Shown here: positions 36,392 to 45,899 of the stretch, in pieces
How positions within the stretch are numbered: the stretch's first letter is position 1
Layout: each line of letters starts with the position of its first letter
From: Siphonodentalium dalli
Taxonomy: Eukaryota; Mollusca; Scaphopoda; Gadilida; Siphonodentaliidae
Length of the DNA stretch: 64,000 nucleotides
Assembly (NCBI GenBank): GCA_032622095.1
Contig: CP136066.1
Coordinates: 113,173,319 to 113,237,318, forward strand
Direction: 5' to 3'
The notes under the pieces: model-generated
Told to the model about the DNA's origin: nothing
Database searches by the model: none
The model's input: the letters and a program-made list of their open reading frames with translations, nothing else
Made by a program: the position numbers and the translations under genes

Positions 36392-36653
36392 TTGGAACTT
36401 CCGGTTATACGGCTGTAACGGTCGGACGCAATTTGAAAACAACGAAGATAAATCTCTAAAAAGTAAAGAAACAGAGTCCTGATCGTCCAAGATATCAACA
36501 TAGCTATACTAATATGTTTCAAAGAGTTACCAGCTACATGTTTTTGGAGAAATTCACGACATAAAAGGTGATATGACATTATACAGCCTGAGTTAGGGCC
36601 CAAACTCGACCGCCCCGTGGCAGCCATTTTGTTTCCAATGTAAACAATACCCG

Positions 36654-37583
36654 ATGACAAAGAAACGAAAACACAATAAATATAGCAAGGCCGATTCAAG
36701 TAGTGGCAAGAATTCTACTATGCAAAGCGATGACAGCCAAAATCCTTCACCTAAAAAACAGCTGACCATGGAGGACTTTGTCAATAAACCCGGCCAAGTT
36801 CCGCCATCGCCTATACTAGGAACTATACCTGAACAAATAACAGAGTTAATTAAAAGGGTGAACTCTCTATCTACGGATACCAAGCAAAATCACGAGAAAT
36901 ATTCCAATGAACAAAAAATGCAGATATCTGAATTTGGCAGGATGGTAGGCAAATTTAAGACAGAAATAATTACGGCATTCAATGATAAAATATCGAAATT
37001 AGAGGACAGAATCGTGGAGTTAGAAGTAGAAAAACACAAAATGTCAAAAGACTTTAAATCAAAAGAATTAGAGTGGATTGGTGAACGTCGACAATTTAGG
37101 AATGAATTAAATGATTTGGAACAACAAGGCAGAAAAGACAGTGTTCGTGTATTCGGCTTACAGGATGATGATGGAAAAGAAACTAGACATGATTGTGCTA
37201 AAAAAGCTATAAATATTTTCAAACAGAAATTGAAGTTGGACATTACACGCCATGACATTTCCATTGCTCATAGAATAGGAAAAAAGACGAGTAGTGATGG
37301 ACAAGGACAACACCCAAGGAGACCTCGCGCAATAATAGTGAAATTCACTTCAAGAGAAGCTAAGCTGATGGTAGTGGAATCCAGGAGACTCCTCAAACAG
37401 TCTGGAATTTCAATCATTGAGGACGCCACGAAATTTAATTATGAATTGCTCAAGAAAGCATACCAAGCTGACAATATACAAAATTCGTGGATAACAAATG
37501 GGAAATTATATGCAAAAACCAAAAGTGGTGACATTGTTAAATTCAGAGATGAAATTGATCTCGAAAATATTATCAAAGGTTAA
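36654..37583 (+). CDS. LINE ORF1: RNA-binding chaperone-like protein (L1 ORF1p type)
   Basis: A complete 309-residue frame from ATG to TAA. The N-terminus is basic and Ser-rich (MTKKRKHNKYSK). A long heptad-like helix at about 55-165 should form the coiled-coil trimer seen in L1 ORF1 proteins. Then comes the RRM-like part with QQGRKDSVRVFGL (about 162-174), DISIAHRIGKK, RAIIVKFTSREAK and a C-terminal domain with SWITNGKLYAKTK. L1 ORF1 proteins bind the element RNA and help target-primed reverse transcription in the cytoplasm and nucleus. No zinc knuckle is present. The start is the first ATG after the 5' UTR. Confidence 0.85.
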   Translation: MTKKRKHNKYSKADSSSGKNSTMQSDDSQNPSPKKQLTMEDFVNKPGQVPPSPILGTIPEQITELIKRVNSLSTDTKQNHEKYSNEQKMQISEFGRMVGKFKTEIITAFNDKISKLEDRIVELEVEKHKMSKDFKSKELEWIGERRQFRNELNDLEQQGRKDSVRVFGLQDDDGKETRHDCAKKAINIFKQKLKLDITRHDISIAHRIGKKTSSDGQGQHPRRPRAIIVKFTSREAKLMVVESRRLLKQSGISIIEDATKFNYELLKKAYQADNIQNSWITNGKLYAKTKSGDIVKFRDEIDLENIIKG

Positions 37584-39117
37584 CATGTTTAAACTTCAGT
37601 AGACAGGGAATCCTGTCCATGTACAAAATCTATTGATTGTCAGCCGATTATTTTTGCTGATTTGAATTATTGTCGTTATATTGCCTAATCATGTACATAT
37701 TGTTAATTTTCATACATATGCCGAAACCACAAACACGATAACTTACCGTATATACAAAGTACGATAATGGAGTCATACTCCACATATGTCCCCCATCATA
37801 TATATCACAGCCAACGTCCCTAGGTGTCGAGTAAACACTTTTGCAAACAGTTCCAACGTAAACAATAATCCTCTTTTAAACACTGAAAACTCCCTACCAG
37901 ATTGTGAGTCGTATGATGATAATCATAAATGTCCCTTGAAAATGTTGATCTATATATGCACTCCTAGAAATGAGAGAAACCTCATGTATCCAGAATAGTA
38001 AATTCTGTGATTTACACGCTTACTCCAATGCTACAACAAAGTGGACTGAATATGTAGGTTAATCATGCTGTGACTCTTCTTGAGTATGAACTTGTCACAC
38101 GAATTTTACCACACTGTAGATTGGGCAACAATTAAACTATCAAAATGACCGAATTGAATCATCCGCCGAGTTACATGTTCACTAGTCACGTGGTAACATT
38201 GGAATGTAATATATTGATTTTTCTGTATCGATCGCAGCTATACCCGCCCCTTGCCCCATCTTATCAGTACCCAGTGTTTAATGGGATGTTAGAGAGATTG
38301 TCCTCTTCATACATGTAGCTATTCGTGTAATATTTAATTCAATGGAGCACAAGCATAGATTTATTTTTTGTTACATGGAATTGAATCTTCTCTCATTGTC
38401 TATATATGTGTAGCTTCAAGTTCCAGATTGGTGAGATTGAGTTATAGGTGTAGAGATCGGTTATACACGTATATTGCATTTTATATCTATTCCTGTTACT
38501 TTAAATTAAAATTGGAATCGTCAGTGAATCGTACCGATCTCTCGTATGTAGATTTCTACCCATTTTCTCTATTTTCAATTTAGGTGTAAGATGAGTTATA
38601 CTCATAACGTGTCTCATTCCGTAAGAGGTTGAGATAACAGCTATCTTTTGTTATATAAAATGGTAATATTAAGCCACTCACTCGGACCTGAACATATATA
38701 AATCAATATATACTATATAGAATGGTTGAGACCTGAAACATATATAAATCAATACTATATATATAATGGGTAGTAACCCCTCCCCCACACAATGCCTTTT
38801 GTTAATCTTACAAATACGACTATGTTTTCCAAAATATCTGTCTGCCACATCTGGTCTGACTGGGGCCTGACTACCTAACGACCTATATTTATCCACATAT
38901 ATAAATTATTTCGATCAGAATATGGAGAATGTAGGCCGATGGGTGATCAGACCCCCGCCAGCCTATGTCACATCTAGGGCGGTCACACAAGGCCTTAACA
39001 TGTTAATCCAATACCGGTTTGTATTGCTCATTGTTATTTTTGTGTGCGTGTGTGTGTGCGTTTGTGGAACGAAAGCTTTTTCTTTTTGTCAAGAATGTAT
39101 AATTATCACTAAATTCA
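37584..39117 (+). other. Long inter-ORF region inside the LINE
   Basis: About 1.5 kb separates ORF1 from ORF2, whereas L1-type elements normally have tens of bases. No long frame or domain is seen. It includes a short tandem duplication (38687-38760, catatataaatcaat twice) and a GT-rich run (39041-39064). The borders look like splice sites: aaag|gttaac at the ORF1 stop and tttttgcttgttttacag|gg at 39131-39150. It could be a nested insertion, an intron-like spacer or family-specific. Confidence 0.6.
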
Positions 39118-42100
39118 ATGGAATCAATAATTTTTGCTTGTTTTACAGGGACCTTAATATTCTTAACTATACTTACTATTGCTTTACTTCTTTTCGTAAA
39201 GCGCCGCGATGTGTTCAACTTCTTGCGAAATTCTAATGCCTCGCTATATTGTCTCCAAGATACACACTTTACGAACGACATGGAAAAATACATTGAATCT
39301 GAATGGGGTTTCAAAATTGAAGCATCTTCTTACAAGTCCCAATCGCGCGGAGTAGCAATTCTTTTCAAAAATAACTTTGACTATCATATACACAATGTAT
39401 TAAAGGACGACAACGGAAACTTTATTATACTAGACATGACGATTGAACAAATGAGAATAACTCTTGCAAATATCTACGGACCAAACGAAGATAATCCAGA
39501 TTTCTATGTTCGACTCAAAAATAAAATCCTTGATATTGGCAACACGCAAGTTATAATTTGTGGGGACTGGAATTTGGCTCGCGACCAGAACATGGATACT
39601 TATAATTATAAACATATAAATAATCCAAAAGCATTAAAAGCAGTGGAATCACTTGTCGACAGACTCGAACTTGTAGATGCATGGAGGCTTAATAATGAAA
39701 ATGAGAAGCGATACACTTGGAGGAGGAAATCTCCAATTAAAATGGCAAGACTTGATTATTTCCTGATATCAAATGACCTAATTAGTATTACAGGAGCGGG
39801 CCCAGATATATTACCAGGTTATAGATCAGATCACTCTATTATTACTCTATCTTTATCGCTGAATAATATCAATAGAGGCCAGGGTTTCTGGAAATTCAAT
39901 ACTTCTCTCTTACACGAAGAAAAATATATGGATTTGGTTAAATCTATCATAGAATCAAACAAATGTAGATACAAATATATCCGACGCGTTGAAGCGGATT
40001 ACACCTCAAGCAGATGCGAAATTGGCAAAAAACTTCTTCTTGGCGCAATTCTACTCGATATCAGAGGTCAAACAATGGCGTATTCAGCTAAACGCAAACG
40101 TGAGCGAAAAGAAAAAGAAGGCTCATTATTAAAAATTAAAAATGAACTCGAAATTTCCATCGACAAATGTTCAGTTGATTTAAATAAGAAGGCCAATATA
40201 ATGGAACAAATTCAAAACATTGACACTGAACTCCATGAAATGAGAAAAGAAGCTACCCAAGGGGCAATGTTGAGATCGAAAGCAAAGTGGATTGAGCATG
40301 GAGAAAAACCAACAAAATACTTCCTGAATTTAGAAAAACGAAACTATATATCAAAAACCCTGGCACTCTTGGAGGATTCAAACGGAAAAAAGTTAACAAA
40401 CCAAAATGAAATTTTAAATGAAACACGAAAATTCTACCAAACCTTGTACTCGTCAAAAAAAACAATAGACTTTGATTACAAATCAATATTGGATCAAGGT
40501 GAATATTCAAGACTATCGCCCGAGGCAGCCCAAAGTATAGAAGGCCCCATAACTCTAGGTGAACTAACGATGGCACTAAAAAAATCAAAAAACGAAAAAT
40601 CTTCCGGCTTAGATGGCTATCCTTATGAGTTCTGGAAATTTTTCTGGTCTGACCTGGGTCAACTCCTGTGTGAATCGCTGAATGAATCCCTCGTTGATGG
40701 TGAGCTTTCCATTACACAAAAACAAGGCCTGATAACAATTATCCCAAAAAAAGACAAGGAACGACATCTTCTCAAAAACTGGAGGCCGATCACCTTACTG
40801 AATGTCTCATACAAACTAGCATCGTCATGTATAGCAGAGCGACTTAAACGCGTTCTACCTCACATAATTAGCGAAGACCAAAGCGGATTTCTCAAAGGCC
40901 GATACATAGGCGATAACACTAGATTGGTTTATGATATTATATTCAGAAGTAAATTGCAAAACAAACCGGGTCTTTTACTTTTAGTAGATTTTGAAAAAGC
41001 ATTTGATTCCGTATCATGGAAATTCATCATGAAATGTTTAGATATGTTCAATTTTGGTGAATCACTAAAGAGATGGATTACAATTTTTTGCAACAATATT
41101 AATTCCTCAATTCTGATAAATGGCCACATCTCGAGGAGCTTCAGTCTTTCTCGAGGCTGTCGACAAGGTGACCCCGTCTCACCGTATATTTTTTTGATAT
41201 GCGCAGAAATTTTATCTCTCTTGGTGAAGCAAAATGGAAATATGGCAGGAATAACCCTCGGCAATCAGGAATACAAAATAACACAGTACGCAGACGACAC
41301 GACATTCATCTTAGATGGTAGTGAAAATAGTTTACGAGAAGCTTATAAAATACTAGACTTCTTTGCAGACATATCTGGCTTACGGATCAACCCTAGCAAA
41401 TGTCAGGCGTCGTGGATAGGATCACATACATATCGGAAAGATTGTATTTGTCCCGATCTAAATCTAAACTTTTCTCCTACCTTCGATTTATTGGGTATTC
41501 AGTTCAATACAGACCTAGGCAAGATGAGTCACAACTATGATAAAAAATTAGTGGACATAAACCGTATGATCGAAACATGGAAACATAGACTATTAACACC
41601 AATCGGAAGAATAACAGTGATCAAATCTCTTATACTACCTAAACTTACGCACCTATTCATAGCACTACCAGATCCTGGAAACGCATTTATTAAACAGCTC
41701 GAATCACTTCTTTACAAATTTGTTTGGAACTCGAATAGGGACAGAATAAAAAGAAAGCTCATTTGCCAAGACTATCAAAATGGCGGCTTGAAAATGGTAG
41801 ATATCAGAAACTTTATAATGTCAATGAAAATAACTTGGGTTAGACGTCTTATGTCAATGAACTCGAAATGGATCCCTTTAACTGATCTCCCTGTTGCCAA
41901 TGACTCACTATTTCTTTTTTATGACAGCATGTACTTGCGAAACTATTCCAAAAATATATTAAATCCATTCTGGCGTGATGTACTCACAGCATGGAGCTAT
42001 TTCAGTGAGAAGAATGAGTCAAACGGAAATATATGTACATGGGTCTTATGGAAAAATCCAAACATAAAGCTGCACGACAAAATTATCAACTTCGCTACAT

Positions 42101-42945
42101 GGAGAAGACATGGCATATTTTTTATCAATGACTTGATACATACAAATGGTAAATTCCACACACCCGAAAGTCTTTACGCTTCTTTTAATGTATCCACTGA
42201 CTTCATCACCTTGAACGCAATTTGCAGACAAATTAATTCATTAGCCAAAAAATATAAGAAAACTTTAACTCGTTGTACTAATCCCATACAACCCAGCAAT
42301 ATGGTTCCACTTTTGCGAAATTCAAAGGGTGGGCAAGACTTCTATAAAATTTTGAATGCTATGAAATTTTCCCCTAAACCCCTAAGCAAATGGACAATTG
42401 AAATTGGGGTGCCAGAAATGGACTGGACAATTTTCAACCGCCTACCTTTCTCCACGACGCCTGATACAAAGCTTCAGTGGTTACAGTTCAGGATTAATTC
42501 TAGGATATTATCAACAAATAGATTTCTTAAAATAATAAAAGTAAGATCTGATGACCAGTGCAATCGATGCAGAATTAATAATGAGAACATCTCACATATA
42601 TTCTGGGACTGCGCATGCGTACAACAATTCCTAGGTGAGCTTAACGATTGGTCAACCAAAAATAACCTTAATCTCAAATATTCGAAAAAGATAATTATTC
42701 TTGGTTCTCCACCAACAGCAGGAAATTATACCACCAATTTGTTTTGGCTGCTTGTCAAACAATACATATATCGAACTAAATTCAACCCAGACATGCTATC
42801 CGTCAAATCTTTTATAACAACCCTCAAATACAGGTATAGATGTGACAAATTCAATGCTCGTTGTAATATGAAAATTGCAGAATTTGAGAAAAACTGGTTT
42901 CAGATAGAAAGCGCTATAAATAAAAATGAAGCAAAGATTGCTTGA
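39118..42945 (+). CDS. LINE ORF2: AP endonuclease-reverse transcriptase
   Basis: A 1275-codon open frame. The endonuclease shows CLQDTH (near residues 44-49), NIYGPNED, GDWN, a DYFLIS block and RSDH (near 236). The usual LQETH glutamate is Asp here. The reverse transcriptase shows GRYIGDNTRL, VDFEKAFDSV, SRGCRQGDPVSPYIF and the catalytic YADD (near 724), wording typical of the L1/Tx1 group. A C-terminal CxxC-x8-HxxxxC knuckle (CNRC...HIFWDC, near 1147) precedes the end. The frame's first ~28 residues are hydrophobic and unlike an endonuclease N-terminus. The expected start (LNIL...FTSFRK) reads in the preceding frame up to about 39201, so a one-base insertion near there probably split the endonuclease. 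ORF2 proteins nick DNA and reverse-transcribe the element RNA at the target. Confidence 0.85.
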   Translation: MESIIFACFTGTLIFLTILTIALLLFVKRRDVFNFLRNSNASLYCLQDTHFTNDMEKYIESEWGFKIEASSYKSQSRGVAILFKNNFDYHIHNVLKDDNGNFIILDMTIEQMRITLANIYGPNEDNPDFYVRLKNKILDIGNTQVIICGDWNLARDQNMDTYNYKHINNPKALKAVESLVDRLELVDAWRLNNENEKRYTWRRKSPIKMARLDYFLISNDLISITGAGPDILPGYRSDHSIITLSLSLNNINRGQGFWKFNTSLLHEEKYMDLVKSIIESNKCRYKYIRRVEADYTSSRCEIGKKLLLGAILLDIRGQTMAYSAKRKRERKEKEGSLLKIKNELEISIDKCSVDLNKKANIMEQIQNIDTELHEMRKEATQGAMLRSKAKWIEHGEKPTKYFLNLEKRNYISKTLALLEDSNGKKLTNQNEILNETRKFYQTLYSSKKTIDFDYKSILDQGEYSRLSPEAAQSIEGPITLGELTMALKKSKNEKSSGLDGYPYEFWKFFWSDLGQLLCESLNESLVDGELSITQKQGLITIIPKKDKERHLLKNWRPITLLNVSYKLASSCIAERLKRVLPHIISEDQSGFLKGRYIGDNTRLVYDIIFRSKLQNKPGLLLLVDFEKAFDSVSWKFIMKCLDMFNFGESLKRWITIFCNNINSSILINGHISRSFSLSRGCRQGDPVSPYIFLICAEILSLLVKQNGNMAGITLGNQEYKITQYADDTTFILDGSENSLREAYKILDFFADISGLRINPSKCQASWIGSHTYRKDCICPDLNLNFSPTFDLLGIQFNTDLGKMSHNYDKKLVDINRMIETWKHRLLTPIGRITVIKSLILPKLTHLFIALPDPGNAFIKQLESLLYKFVWNSNRDRIKRKLICQDYQNGGLKMVDIRNFIMSMKITWVRRLMSMNSKWIPLTDLPVANDSLFLFYDSMYLRNYSKNILNPFWRDVLTAWSYFSEKNESNGNICTWVLWKNPNIKLHDKIINFATWRRHGIFFINDLIHTNGKFHTPESLYASFNVSTDFITLNAICRQINSLAKKYKKTLTRCTNPIQPSNMVPLLRNSKGGQDFYKILNAMKFSPKPLSKWTIEIGVPEMDWTIFNRLPFSTTPDTKLQWLQFRINSRILSTNRFLKIIKVRSDDQCNRCRINNENISHIFWDCACVQQFLGELNDWSTKNNLNLKYSKKIIILGSPPTAGNYTTNLFWLLVKQYIYRTKFNPDMLSVKSFITTLKYRYRCDKFNARCNMKIAEFEKNWFQIESAINKNEAKIA

Positions 42946-43303
42946 TATATACTCATCAGACTCGCGGTTTTTCCTTTAAGAATTATGTTTCCGTTCTACC
43001 TCTTACTCTCTTCAATTATAATTATAGAAATTATAGTCACCCTTCAGTGAGTGTCGTGCTAAACCGAAACAAAAATAAAAATAACATGTTTTAACGTGAA
43101 TTAAAACTCCAACTCATTGCCCGATCGCCTGTTTAGAAGTAAGAGTGCAAGCGTGAGCGAGTGAATGAGTGTATGCCTGAATGTATGTATCAGATGAATA
43201 TTATATATCTATATTTTGTATTTTGTACAACCATTCATTATGTATGTTAGTCATCTGACTGATTCAATAAAAAATTTATAAAAAATAAAAAATAAAAAAA
43301 ATA

Positions 43304-43316
43304 AAAACTTGACGTT
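43304..43316. repeat. Target-site duplication, right
   Basis: AAAACTTGACGTT after the A-rich tail, identical to 36379-36391. Confidence 0.85.
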
Positions 43317-43751
43317 CATATAAGTCAACACATAGTAGTCTGAGTAGAGTAGGTCGTGACTGCACGGTCGTCCTTTTTTTTACATGGATTTCAATACCAT
43401 AATTTCTTGTTAACCCATTTTTCTTGTCCGAATTTTCATCGCGTCGAAATTCTGTTTCATGGTATTGTAAAAATTAATGACGTCATTCGCGTCTAAACTT
43501 GAAAAGCAACACAATGGTTGCTATTAAATGTTCTAGAAACAATATGTTGTGGCAATTTTGTGCACTTAATCAGAACGAAACTTCACGAATTTCAAGAGGA
43601 GAACAATTCATTATGGTTCATTATTGTACAGCGAAACAATATGGCGTGAATATCACAAACACCCTAAACTGACTCAATTGAAAGGCTATTATCATTCACA
43701 ATCCTGATACATCATACATTGTTTAAAATTTCAAGATACATTGGTTCTGAT

Positions 43752-44596
43752 TAGTGTTCGGTATTCGGCCAATTTTTACATTCGAATATTCAGCCAACTC
43801 AACGAGCGAATATACGAATACAATTCTAAAGTTTGGGACAATGTATAAATGCGAAAATGTGCAGTACATACCTCGAAACAAGTCAATAGCTGCATCATAA
43901 GAATTTGCTATAAGCTGTAACACAACACAAGTAAATGTCTATAGCGTTCCGAGTGAAAGCTAAATTTATGACACTCTATTGAGATATCTCAGTTCCGTCC
44001 CGAATATGATTACTTTTCATGAAGTTCCACAGATTAGTAGTTATGTCACAATACTTCCGAACATGGTCGGGATCGGCATTGCATTCGACTTTCTTGTTCT
44101 GTTTGTCGAGAGTAAAATGATCCCACATGTCCGATTTCTTATGACCTGAAGCCATCTTTTCAAATATGAACTTCTAAGAGACCCCATAAATGCCAATGTG
44201 AAACAACATGTAATACCAGGATTTTTTGTTTCAGTTTCTATACTATATAATTTACTTCCTACACAACATGAAGCTCTATATATTCGACCACACGTTTATC
44301 GGCATTAGCCGGAAATCTACACAGATACGTTGTGCTACCTTTATGTTAGGGCGAAACGGCCAAAATACTATAATAACCGCAGCCATGACACAAGCTATAT
44401 ATATATGCTATGCGCGGTCGTATACTCGTATACATGCCATGCAATGTTGTGAATTAGTCAGAACCGGAGGTACGATTACCACCGAAAGCCAAGGTAATAG
44501 TTTTATGCCGAATATTCAAATGCTCTGAGGAATTTTCGAATATTCGGAAGCCAAACATCGTTCGAGCGAATATTCGAATACCTATACCGAACCCTA
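43752..44596. mobile_element. Nonautonomous hAT element with BED-finger remnant
   Basis: The ends tagtgttcggtattcgg and (inverted) ataccgaaccc-ta, with gaatattcga repeats just inside, form imperfect terminal inverted repeats. Flanking 8-mers gttctgat (43744-43751) and gctctgat (44597-44604) match at 7 of 8 positions, the size of a hAT target duplication. A BED zinc-finger fragment on the minus strand supports the superfamily. No catalytic domain remains. Confidence 0.75.
43988..44155 (-). pseudogene. BED-type zinc finger fragment of a hAT transposase
   Basis: From ATG at 44155 the minus strand reads MASGHKKSDMWDHFTLDKQN, then KKVECN, and ends TTNLWNFMKSNHI. The pattern (aromatic-W, WDHF, VxCN, TTNLWNxxKSxH) is the BED DNA-binding finger at the N-terminus of ZBED/hAT transposases. 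One zinc-binding cysteine region is disrupted (ECNADPDH in place of a CxxC). The rest of the transposase is missing. Confidence 0.7.
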
Positions 44597-44781
44597 GCTC
44601 TGATGCACCAATCTGTGGAGTTCCAGTTATGAATAATGGTCTTACTGATAGTGTGCTGGCATATGTCCATACTGAGTACGGATGAAACCATCATGAGTAA
44701 GGACGTACAGCATACATCGTGACATTTACATTCGCACATAGTATGGACGTATAGCAGCGAAGAGTTTAAGGAGGCGCTGTA

Positions 44782-45080
44782 TCACTCGTGATAGACATGT
44801 TGGCTGCCGACAGTAACGTTTACGCCGATGAACCTGTGCGGTTTGTTTATTGGTACAATGTAGCATCTAAAAATCACATTAAGCGTTCCTTGAGATACCA
44901 CAGGCATATTGTCGCCGTGTTTCGAGTCATAATACGGGATGGCTGGTGTATGGCAATGATGTTCCAACGCTGGGATTACGCAGATGTGTTGATTGGATGT
45001 TGCGAAGCCGTTGTTTGTACGAACTGTATCACCAACATTGGCTCGGTAATAACCAACGCTCAATGTTTGGCTACACTGGA
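44782..45080 (-). other. Unassigned possible terminal exon
   Basis: After a possible acceptor (ggtcatctccag), an open minus-strand frame of about 98 codons reads CSQTLSVGYYRANVGDTV, then CVIPALEHHCHTPAIPYYDS, and ends VGSQHVYHE at a stop. It contains several cysteines and an NVT glycosylation site. It has the look of an extracellular domain but no family is recognised. The opposite strand is also open for 186 codons (44788-45348), so coding status is unresolved. Confidence 0.3.
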
Positions 45081-45651
45081 GATGACCCGAATTATTTCAT
45101 ACAGTATTCGGCTCTGGGTATTTTCCCGCCTAATATTTTCATCGACATTGATATACAAACCACATGGGGGTTTTCGTTTCGCTTCACTACACTCAACTTG
45201 GGCTTTGGATACTGATATATCCTCCCCAATAAAGCCTGACAGGCATTTCACTCTAAACCACCGCGGTGAAACCCGGTGTAAATGCTTAAATACAATAGCC
45301 TGCCAGGCCTCTCATGTTTTCAATCGCTGTGGTAGACCAGACACTTAACAGACATTCTAGTATCATATGCAATCTTAACTCATTTCTGCATCGTCTGTAT
45401 AACGGGTCTACACAGCGCCTACATAGTTGATTGTCAGGTGGAGCGAAAAATGAACATTCCCCATGAAGCCAAACGTATATTTGTGTTTTAGGTGTATATT
45501 TTATATAATCAAAATAAATATAGAAATCGTAATATGGTTGGTCTGTCTTAAATATACAAACCACATTTCACTTCAAACCTTCGACTTGTTCTCTGTCATA
45601 AATGCCCGCCAATGTGTGAGTTGTGATCTACTATATATTTTGAGAACTACG

Positions 45652-45681
45652 TATATGTGTGTGTGTTTGTGTGTGTGTGTG

Positions 45682-45714
<33 letters not shown>
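45652..45714. repeat. (GT)n microsatellite
   Basis: About 30 dinucleotide units with a few interruptions. Confidence 0.95.
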
Positions 45715-45717
<3 letters not shown>

Positions 45718-45899
45718 CTTTATAGAATAGAAAACGGCTGCACCGATTGATACCAAACTTCCTATCTGAGGGCAAAAGCACACGGGACGCGTCGTCGCGG
45801 CGTTCTCGAGAAGCTCCGATCACTCCTGCTCCACACCCAGTCACCAAAATCACCGTCCTTGGCACTGCGAAGTTAATCACTTTGATAGTTAAAGAGCGT

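Larger units (their letters stand above)
36392..43303 (+). mobile_element. Full-length L1/Tx1-type LINE
   Basis: A 6.9-kb element flanked by a perfect 13-bp target-site duplication and ending in an A-rich tail (aataaaaaatttat-(aaaaaat)n). The layout is 5' UTR (36392-36653), ORF1, an unusual ~1.5-kb inter-ORF stretch, ORF2 and a ~340-bp 3' UTR. The 5' UTR has a YY1-like gcagccattttg just before ORF1, comparable in position with the YY1 site at the start of mammalian L1. Its intact target duplication and long open frames suggest a fairly recent insertion. A probable frameshift at the start of ORF2 may have inactivated it. Confidence 0.85.

Noticed and set aside
45652-45750. Val/Cys-rich frame
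   Set aside because: Produced by the (GT)n microsatellite.
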